The position numbers and the translations under genes are program-made. Source: Salvelinus alpinus (Eukaryota; Chordata; Actinopteri; Salmoniformes; Salmonidae). Taken from it: DNA of 64,000 nucleotides. Location: positions 31,092,552-31,156,551 of the forward strand of contig NC_092094.1 of assembly GCF_045679555.1 (NCBI RefSeq). Reading direction: 5' to 3'. The notes beneath the pieces were generated by a model. That model had not been told where the DNA came from. It saw nothing but the letters and a program-made list of their open reading frames with translations, and did not search any database. Of this stretch, positions 1 to 10,400 are shown piece by piece; positions within the stretch are counted from its first letter, which is position 1, and every line of letters starts with the position of its first letter.

Positions 1-484
1 AGTGTGTGTGTGTGTTACCTTTGTGCAGGTGGTATACTGCAGTGTGTGTGTGTGTTACCTTTGTGCAGGTGGTATACTGCAGTGTGTGTGTTACCTTTGT
101 GCAGGTGGTATACTGCAGTGTGCGTGTGTGTTACCTTTGTGCAGGTGGTATACTGCAGTGTGCGTGTGTGTTACCTTTGTGCAGGTGGTATACTGCAGTG
201 TGTGTGTGTGTTACCTTTGTGCAGGTGGTATACTGCAGTGTGTGTGTGTGTTACCTTTGTGCAGGTGGTATACTGCAGTGTGTGTGTGTGTGTGTTACCT
301 TTGTGCAGGTGGTATACTGCAGTGTGTGTGTGTGTGTGTTACCTTTGTGCAGGTGGTATACTGCAGTGTGTGTGTGTTACCTTTGTGCAGGTGGTATACT
401 GCAGTGTGTGTGTGTGTTACCTTTGTGCAGGTGGTATACTGCAGTGTGTGTGTGTGTTACCTTTGTGCAGGTGGTATACTGCAG
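1..484 (-). repeat. donor-site minisatellite: about 12 tandem copies of an exon 3' end plus its 5' splice site
   Basis: On the minus strand each unit begins with the last 24 bp of the VWD exon ending at 461 (CTGCAGTATACC then ACCTGCACAAAG), continues with the donor GTAACACAC and a short CA run, and then the exon end starts again. Copies sit near positions 18, 55, 91, 131, 171, 211, 251, 295, 338, 377, 417 and 457. The period varies from 36 to 44 bp, mostly from the CA run length. The exon piece is identical in every copy. The array runs to the left edge, so its full size and the next exon are unseen. The Cys/Val-rich open frames on the plus strand here are by-products of the repeat. Confidence 0.92.
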
Positions 485-620
485 TGTAACAGTGAATCTG
501 CTGCCGCTGCGGCTCTTGGCCAAGACGTACTGACACTCCCCTGGCTGCAGGAACATCCTCCCATCGAACGATGTCACAAACACGTCACCTACTACTGAAC
601 ACTCCGCTGCAAGAGAGAGG

Positions 621-651
<31 letters not shown>

Positions 652-2106
652 GGTGTGACATTGTATCGTCCCACTAATGAGCTGTGATAATATACTGTAT
701 GACATGGTCAGCTCACCTGTACAGTTGTTGTCCGTGCAGTTCCACACTCCACCCATACACACACTGTAAACACACCACAGGTTAGTGACACACACCCACA
801 CACACACACTCACTCACTCACTCACTCACTCACTCACTCACTCACTCACTCACTCACTCACTCACTCACTCACTCACTCACTCACTCACTCACTCACTCA
901 CTCACTTACCAGACACTGCAGCCCTGCTCCAGAGTGTGTCCCTGTGTGTATGAGGTGCCGTGGTAGACACAAGGACACTGAGACACAGCGATACAAGTCC
1001 CATTCTGCAGAATCAACCCTGAGACAGACGGACACACAGAGGGTGAGAGGGAGTGTGTGTGCGTTTGTGTCTGTGTGTCTGTGTGTGTATGAGTGTATGA
1101 GTGTACCATCAGGGCAGTAGCATCCATCCAGACAGTGCAGGTTAGTTCCTAGACACTCCTTATCAAAGGTACAGGTGGGAGGGCAGCAGCTGATACAGTC
1201 TCTATGGACAAAACTCTCCTCACAGCCATCATCTATGGAACAGTCAAATTAAAGACTGACTGTAGTAATAAGTTAGCTCTAGGTTAGTTGAAGGTTTGGG
1301 TTGTTAGTGTAACATTACTGACTGCAGGATGGGAAGCTGTCTCTCCACTCTCGTACAGGGTATCCTACATGGCTGCAGGCTCGTGTGTACTCCACCAGCG
1401 CACGGCAAAACGTCTCCTCCTCATCTGACCTAATTACAGCAGACAACAGTCAGACTGCACTCAGATAACCCACAGACAACTGTCAGACAACACTCAGATA
1501 ACCCACAGACAACAGTCACTCAACTCAGATAACCCCCAGACAACTGTCAGACAACACTCAGATAACCCCCAGACAACAGTCAGACAACACTCAGATAACC
1601 CCCAGACAACAGTCAGACAACACTCAGATAACCCCCAGACAACAGTCAGACAACACTCATATAACCCCCAGACAACAGTCAGACACATCTCAGATAACAG
1701 TCGGACTACACTCAGATAACCCCCAGACAACAGTCAGACCACACTCAGATAACCCCCAGACAACAGTCGGACTACACTCAGATAACCCCCAGACAACTGT
1801 CAGACAACACTCAGATAACCCCCAGACAACTGTCAGACAACACTCAGATAACCCCCAGACAACAGTCAGACAACACTCAGATAACCCACAGACAACAGTC
1901 AGACAACAGTCAGAGAACAGCCAGACAACACTCTGACGACATTGAGGAATCAAATACCATCTGACTTATAGGACACATGAATACTCTGGAGTGACTTACA
2001 CACAGAGGTCGGAGACACAGCTGGCCAAGTAGGGGTTTGGGTCGATGTTCTCATGACAGGACAGGAAGGGGAAGAACAGGAGAGCACTGCACTTCTCTAT
2101 GGCATC

Positions 2107-2148
<42 letters not shown>

Positions 2149-2236
2149 TTTTACATCAACATATTACAATAAAACACAGAAATAAGCACACATAACAAAG
2201 GTACATGGACAAGCCAGGTTCAAGCAAAAGGGTTCC

Positions 2237-2293
<57 letters not shown>

Positions 2294-4425
2294 GGTCTTA
2301 CGTCCATGTCAGACTCAGAGTGGCAGGGTCCAGTGAAGTCTATGTCCACTAGAGGGCAGCCTCTCTCATGGGGCAGATCGACTGACCAGCTGTTAGCAAA
2401 CATTGCTGGCTCCTCTGTCTGCACGCCTACACACAGGCACACACACACACGAAACACGTACACACGGTTAAGGTTCCTCCCTCTACATGCCTGACTATAA
2501 TCCAATATAATAGAACAACTGTATATTAGAAGAACTACTCTCTCCTCTGGTTTCCTCTGTTCCATCTTTTCTCATTTACCTTCAGGTCATTTAGCAGACA
2601 CTCTTATCCAGAATGATTTACAGGAGCAATTAGGGTTAAGTGCCTTGCTCAAGGGCACATCTACAGATTTTGTACCTAGTCAGTAGTGGGATTCGAACCA
2701 GTGACCTTTCGGTTACTGGCCGAACGCTCTTAACCACTAAGCAACCTGCTGCCCATTTCTCCTCTCTGCTCTCCTCTCCTCTCAGGTTACAGGACTAGGG
2801 CCTCCCCCTCAGTAATAATAACTATAATGGTTCCCTGTGGTGCTGAGAGGAGAAAGGTTGTGATGGAGGGATGATTGGGTGCTGAGAGAGAGGATAAGAG
2901 ATGGATGGAGGAGGGAGGATGAGAGACTGGTCGGACCCGTCTGTCCAGTCTTACAGTGGGCTTTGATGAGGTGTGCGAGTGTGTGTCTCACCGCGGGCTG
3001 TGGTGAGGTCATCGTTGGGCAGGTTGTTGTAGTTCCCACAAAGGCCACAGGGGGTGCCGTGGTGCTGTTCAGACATCTTCAGATATACTCCGCTCCCCCC
3101 GTCCCACGCCAGAGAGAAGCCAAACACGCTCTTCACCAGCAGGTAGTCAGCCAGACGCTCTATAAACACACCTCCTATTGTCTGGGGTAGGCTCAGCCTA
3201 CACACACACACGGATTATTATAATTTTTTTTACGATGCTTTATTGTCACATACACCAGATACGTGCAGTGAAACATATTGTTTTACAGGGTCAGCCATAG
3301 TAGTACGGCGCCCCTGGACAAAATGAGGGTTAAGTGCCTGGCTCATGGGCACATGGACAGATTTTTCACCTCGTCAGCTTGGGTATTCAAACCAGCGACC
3401 TTTCGGTTAATGGACCAACGCTCTAACTGCTAGGCTACCTGCCGCCCTACACACACACACATTACGAAGCACAAACACACACGCACGCACGCACACACAC
3501 ACATTTGTCCATATCCTACTAACCTGCGACCCCCCTGGTGGACTTGGTATCCAGAGATGTGGATCTCCTCCTCGTTGGGGAAGAAGAGACTGAGAGCCCT
3601 GGGACAGGAGTACACACTGCCTTCACACACACGGCTGTTATGGACCCACACAGTGTACTGTGGTGTGGCTGAGCGGCAGTCCTGGGCCAGTATGTAGGAG
3701 CAGGTTCCAGGGTAGTAGAAGTAGCTGCCATCGAACGTCTCATAGTGGTACTGACCCCAAGACCTGCATATCCCATCTCTGTCCTGGCCCTGGTTAGGAA
3801 CTACGCACACGCACACGCGCACACGCACACACACACACACACGCACATGCACACGCACAGAGTTGTGTATGCTTATCTCAACTATGAATCAGCTTGAAGG
3901 TGCACTGGTATGTCTTTGTGTGTAGGAGGCTATGGAGAGGTTGGTTGCACACAGTGCCAGCTCACTAAAAGCTGCTCAGTTCCAGGAAACCCCTGTCTCT
4001 GCACTATTCCCAGACCTGCCAACTAGACCCACTGTGTAACAGTGGTGGTGCTGTGGTGGTACTTTAACCAGGTAGGTATTTGGTTAACAGAAACAGTGTG
4101 TAACAGAGTTGGTCCCTGTCTGCCTCACCCGGGACAAGAACCCAACAGCAACACTTCATATTACCGTTGCGCCACCAAACCCACCAAAACCAACCATAGT
4201 TGGGCAAGGGAAGCACTAATTAAATTCTCAGGCAAGCTCATAGTATAGAGGCTGTACTAGATCCAGTTCTGATGTAGTCTACAGAAACTCAACCCTAATC
4301 TTCCAGACTTAATCACACACTATATGGACTAGGGGGGGTTGTGTGTATGTGTGTGTGTGTGGTTATTAATTTAATGCAGCTTATTAATGATTGTTGATTG
4401 ACGTGTCGGTCTAACCCTCATGTAG

Positions 4426-4488
<63 letters not shown>

Positions 4489-7400
4489 AATGAGACATGC
4501 ATTGTGGAGTGTGTGTGCTACTCACTGATCTGGCAGCGGTCTCCGAGGGCCTGGAACTGTGCACAGTCACACACCCCCCCCTCCTGACACCAGCCCCCAT
4601 TCAGACAGCCGCAGTACTCTGGTAAAACACACACAGTCTTTCCTCAATCTTCTCTGGAAAGACTTTTGAAAACAAATGATTCTTTACAAGATAGACTGCT
4701 TTTTAGGCTTTTCTGTAGCCGCGTTGACCCAACCTCACCCTGTGTGTGTGTGTCTACCTGAGGAGGCATCGCGGGCCGTGTAATTATGTAGAACACTGCG
4801 AGGTAGAGTTGCTTCAGAGAGAAGAGGACTGAATGTCTGGAGAGGAGAGAGCACTGATGAGCACACACACATACATACCTACCAGTCCCAGTTTGTGAAT
4901 CTGTCACACTGTGTGTATAGTGTGTGTGGTATGTGTGTATCCAATGATGTAGTGGTAAAGAAATAGGTAGTCGGTCGCGGTGGAAAAAGTAACAATCTGT
5001 ACTTTCAATGCTATTTTTCTGTAAAATGTGGGTAACAACCGTGCAGAAAAACCGTGGCCTTAACTCTCCACTACACCGCTGTGTATCTCTAGCCCTGTTT
5101 GTGTGTTTGTGTAGTTGCCCCAGTGTGTGTGTGTGTGTCCTACAAAGGCATCTTTGTGCTGGTCAGTGTGTTGAGTGAGTCCTGACCTCTGGTTCTCTTA
5201 GGTGTAGTGTACCTACCTCCTCCCCTAGGAGATCCCGTTTCCTCCGCAGTGCATTAGCCCTCCTGCACACGCACACGCGCACACGCACACGCAAGCACAC
5301 GCACACACCGCACACACGGAGAGAAACGTACATTATGAAGAGAAACATGCAAACTGAAGTTAAAAGCACTTAAGACCACTTCAATACAGCCAAACACAAA
5401 CACACACCAGCTTGGTCATGACATTGAATGAATAAGTCCCCGGAGGGGATGAGTTTCTCTTTTCCTTTCATCCACTCATCTCACCTCTGTAGTCTTCCGT
5501 CTGTCTCTGTCAATTGGCTCTGAGCTTCTAAACACAAGAAAATGCCATCAATAAAACATCACACACACACTATCACAATGTACAGGCTCACATATCACTA
5601 TCACAATGTACTGGCTCACATATCACTATCGCAATGTACAGGCTCACATATCACTATCGCAATGTACAGGCTCACATATCACTATCGCAATGTACAGGCT
5701 CACATATCACTATCGCAATGTACAGGCTCACATATCACTATCGCAATGTACAGGCTCACATATCACTATCGCAATGTACAGGCTCACATATCACTATCGC
5801 AATGTACAGGCTCACATATCACTATCGCAATGTACAGGCTCACATATCACTATCGCAATGTACAGGCTCACATATCACTATCACAATGTACAGGCTCACA
5901 TATCACCTTCACAATGTATAGGCTCACATATCACCATCGCAATGTATAGGCTCACATATCACCATCGCAATGTACAGGCTCACATATCACTATCGCAATG
6001 TACAGGCTCACATATCACTTTCACAATGTACAGGCTCACATATCACCTTCACAATGTATAGGCTCACATATCACCATCGCAATGTATAGGCTCACATATC
6101 ACTATCACAATGTACAGGCTCACATATCACTATCGCAATGTACAGGCTCACATATCACTATCGCAATGTATAGGCTCACATATCACTATCGCAATGTACA
6201 GGCTCACATATCACTTTCACAACGTACAGGCTCACATATCACTATCACAATGTACAGGCTCACATATCACTACCACAATGTACAGGCTCACATATCACTA
6301 TCACAATGTACAGCCTCTGTCACGTTCTGACCTTAGTTCCTTTTTTATGTCTTTATTTTAGTTGGTCAGGGCGTGAGTTGGGGTGGGCATTCTATGTTGT
6401 TTTTCTATGTTTTGTTCTGTTGTTATATTTCTATGTGTTTGGCCTAGTATGGTTCTCAATCAGAGGCAGGTGTCAGTCGTTGTCTCTGATTGGGAGCCAT
6501 TTTTAGGTAGCCTGTTTTCTATTGTGTTTTGTGGGTGATTGTTTCCTGTGTTAGTGTTTGCACCATATGGGACTGTTTCGGTTGTTTGTTTGTACTTTTG
6601 TTATTTTTGTTCAGTGTTCTGTTGATTTATTAAATATCTCATTATGGACACTTACCACGCTGCACATTGGTCCGATCCTTGCTACTCCTCCTCAGACGAA
6701 GAGGAAATTCGTTACAGAATCACCCACAAAAAAAGGACCAAGCAGCGTGGTAACCAGGAGCAGAGGGTTCTGGACTCCTAGACTTGGGAGGAAATTTTGG
6801 ACGGCAAAGGACCCTGGGCACAGCCGGGGGAGTATCGCCGTCCGAAAGAGGCGCTGGAGGCAGCTAGAGCGGAGCGGCGCCACTACGAGGAATTGGCGCA
6901 AGGTAACGGGCACGAGAGGCAGCCCCAGAACTTTTTTTTTGGGGGGGGGGGGGGGGCACACGGGTAGATTGGCGGACTCAAGTAGGAGACCTGAGCCAAC
7001 TCCCCGTGCTTACCGTGGCGAGAGAGTGACTGGGCAGGCACCGTGTTATGCGAGAAGCGCAAGGTGTCCCCAGTGCGCACGCATAGCCCGGTGCGCTACA
7101 TTACAGCTCCTCGAATCGGCCGGGCTAGAGTGGGCATCGAGCCAGGAGGGATGATGCCGGCTCAGCGCGTCTCCTCGGCCCGGGGTATACTGCACCAGCC
7201 CTATGCACGGTGTCTCCAGTTCGCCAGCACAGCCCAGTGAGGCCTGTTCCAACTCCCCACACTTGCCGGAATACAGGGGGGATCCAGCCAGGACGAGTGG
7301 TGCTAGCTCTGCGCTCGAGACCGCCAGTGCGCCTCCATGGTCCAGTGAATCCGGTGCCTTGGCCAAGGACAAGGCCTCCTGCATGTCTCCCCAGCCTGGT

Positions 7401-10400
7401 GAGTTCTGTGTCTGTGCTAAGCACTAACCCTCCTGCATGTCTCCCCAGCCTGGTGAGTCCTGTGCCTTCTCCCAGAGCCAGGCCTCCTGTGTGTCTCTCC
7501 ACTCCAGTGATGATCCATGGCACGAAGCCTCCAGTGATGATCCATGGCACGAAGCCTCCAGTGATGATCCATGGCACGAAGCCTCCAGTGGTGATCCATG
7601 GCAAGAAGCCTCCAGTGATGATCCATGGCAAGAAGCCTCCAGTGATGATCCATGGCACGAAGCCTCCAGTGATGATCCATGGCACGAAGCCTCCAGTGGT
7701 GATCCATGGCAAGAAGCCTCCAGTGATGATCCATGGCAAGAAGCCTCCAGTGATAATCCATGGCACGAAGCCTCCTGTGAGGATCCATGGCACGAAGCCT
7801 CCTGTGAGGATCCATGGCACGAAGCCTCCGGTGAGGATCCATGGCATGAGGCCTCCAACGAAGGACGTCAGTCCGGAGCCTCCAGCGACGCCCTCTAGTC
7901 CGGAGTCTCCAGCGTCGCCCTCTAGTCCGGAGCATCCAGAGTCTCCCTCCTGTCCGGAGCATCCAGAGTCTCCCTCCTGTCCGGAGCATCCAGAGTCTCC
8001 CTCCTGTCCGGAGCAGCCAGAGTCTCCCTCCTGTCCGGAGCAGCCAGAGTCTCCCTCCTGTCCGGAGCAGCCAGAGTCTCCCTCCTGTCCGGAGCAGCCA
8101 GAGTCTCCCTCCTGTCCGGAGCAGCCAGAGTCTCCCTCCTGTCCGGAGCAGCCAGAGTCTCCCTCCTGTCCGGAGCAGCCAGAGCCGTCCGTCAGTCAGG
8201 AGCTGCCTGAGCCGCCCGTCAGTCAGGAGCCGCCCGTCACTCCGGTGCGGCCGGAGCCGCCCGTCACTCCGGTGCGGCCGGAGCCGCCTTTCACTCCGGT
8301 GCAGCCGGAGTCTGCCGCCTGTCCGGCGCTGCCGGAGTCTCCCGTCTATTCGGGGCCCGCTGAAAGGGTCCCCAGTCCGAGGTCGGCGGCGAGGGTCGCC
8401 GCTCCAAAGGCGCCACATAAGTGGGCCAAGACTATGGTGGAGTGGGGTCCACGTCCCGCACCAGAGCCGCCACCGCTGTGAAATGCCCACCCAGACCCTC
8501 CCCTATAGGTTCAGGTTTTGCGGCCGGAGTCCGCACCTTTGGGGGGGGGGTACTGTCACGTTTTGACCTTAGTTCCTTTTTTATGTCTTTATTTTAGTTG
8601 GTCAGGGCGTGAGTTGGGGTGGGCATTCTATGTTCTTTTTCTATGTTTTGTTCTGTTGTTATATTTCTATGTGTTTGGCCTAGTATGGTTCTCAATCAGA
8701 GGCAGGTGTCAGTCGTTGTCTCTGATTGGGAGCCATATTTAGGTAGCCTGTTTTCTATTGTGTTTTGTGGGTGATTGTTTCCTGTGTTAGTGTTTGCACC
8801 ATACGGGACTGTTTCGGTTGTTTGTTTGTACTTTTGTTATTTTTGTTCAGTGTTCTGTTGATTTATTAAATATCTCATTATGGACACTTACCACGCTGCA
8901 CATTGGTCCGATCCTTGCTACTCCTCCTCAGACGAAGAGGAAATTCGTTACAGGCTCACATATCACTATCACAATGTACAGGCTCACATATCACTATCAC
9001 ACTATCACAATGTACAGGCTCACATATCACTATCACAATGTACAGGCTCACATATCACAATGTACAGGCTCACATATCACTATCGCAATGTATAGGCTCA
9101 CATATCAATATCACAATGTACAGGCTCACATATCAATATCACAATGTACAGGCTCACATATCACTATCACAATGTATAGGCTCACATATCACTATCACAA
9201 TGTATAGGCTCACATATCACTATCACAATGTTTATTTATTTATTTTATTTCACCTTTATTTAACCAGGTAGGCAAATTGAGAAGACGTTCTCATTTACAA
9301 TTGCGACCTGGCCAAGATAAAGCAAAGCAGTTCGACACATACAACAACACATAGTTACACATGGAGTAAAACAAACATACAGTCAATAATACAGTGAAAA
9401 ATAAGTCTATATACAATATGAGCAAGTGAGGTGAGATAAGGGAGGTGAAGGCAAACAAAATATATAAATAAATAAAAATATAAAAAGGCCATGGTGGCGA
9501 AGTAAATACAATATAGCAAGTAAAAAAAAAAAGTAGAGTAGAGATAGTAGAGATAGAAAAAGTAGAGATCGAAATAATGGGGTGCAAAGGAGCAAAATAA
9601 ATAAATAAATACAGTAGGTAAAGAGGTAGTTGTTTGGGCTAAATTATAGATGGGCTATGTACAGGTGCAGTAATCTATGAGCTGCTCTGACAGCTGGTGC
9701 TTAAAGCTAGTGAGGGAGATAAGTGTTTCCAGTTTCAGAGATTTTTGTAGTTCGTTCCAGTCATTGGCAGCAGAGAACTGGAAGGAGAGGCGGCCAAAGG
9801 AAGAATTGGTTTTGGGGGGTGACCAGAGAGATATACCTGCTGGAGCGCGTGCTACAGGTAGGTGCTGCTATGGTGACCAGCGAGCTGAGATAAGGGGGGA
9901 CTTTACTTAGCAGGGTCTTGTAGATGACCTGGAGCCAGTGGGTTTGGCGACGAGTATGAAGCGAGGGCCAGCCAACGAGAGTGTACAGGTAGCAGTGGTG
10001 GGTAGTATATGGGGCTTTGGTGACAAAACGGATGGCACTGTGATAGACTGCATCCAATTTATTGAGTAGGGTTTTGGAGGCTATTTTGTAAATGACATCA
10101 CCGAAGTCGAGGATTGGTAGGATGGTCAGTTTTACAAGGGTATGTTTGGCAGCATGAGTGAAGGATGCTTTGTTGCGGAATAGGAAGCCAATTCTAGATT
10201 TAACTTTGGATTGGAGATGTTTGATGTGAGTCTGGAAGGAGAGTTTACAGTCTAACCAGACACCTAGGTATTTGTAGTTGTCCACATATTCTAAGTCAGA
10301 GCCGTCCAGAGTAGTGATGTTGGACAGGCGGGCAGGTGCAGGCAGCGATCGGTTGAAGAGCATGCATTTAGTTTTACTTGTATTTAAGAGCAAATGGAGG

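Larger units (their letters stand above)
6318..8952. mobile_element. non-autonomous Gypsy-type LTR retrotransposon inserted in the minisatellite
   Basis: Two 399-bp direct repeats (6318-6716 and 8554-8952), each TGTCACG...CGTTACA, bound a 1.84 kb interior. I count four substitutions between the two LTRs (about 1%), so the insertion is young. A G-rich polypurine tract (8541-8550) directly precedes the 3' LTR. The flanks are GCCTC (6313-6317) and GGCTC (8953-8957), a 5-bp target duplication with one mismatch lying inside the 28-bp unit. No protease, reverse transcriptase or integrase motif is visible, so any movement must depend on proteins from a related element. The LTR family assignment is by terminal sequence only. 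Confidence 0.9.

Noticed and set aside
2-598. Cys/Val-rich plus-strand proteins of 160-200 residues
   Set aside because: They are produced by translating the donor-site minisatellite on the non-coding strand; the true gene is on the minus strand.
2582-3448. tRNA genes, because of A- and B-box-like sequences
   Set aside because: They do not fold into complete tRNAs and carry SINE bodies and tails, so they were called SINEs.
5542-6330. Repeated [16 protein letters not shown]-type protein frames
   Set aside because: 28 bp is also 1 mod 3, so the minisatellite stays open in rotating frames; it lies in an intron of the otogelin-like gene.
7125-8490. Minus-strand repetitive frames opposite the LTR interior (WIITGGF- and LRTGGRLWL-type repeats)
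   Set aside because: They mirror the 27-bp repeats; the element's polypurine tract and LTR order indicate that the plus strand is sense.
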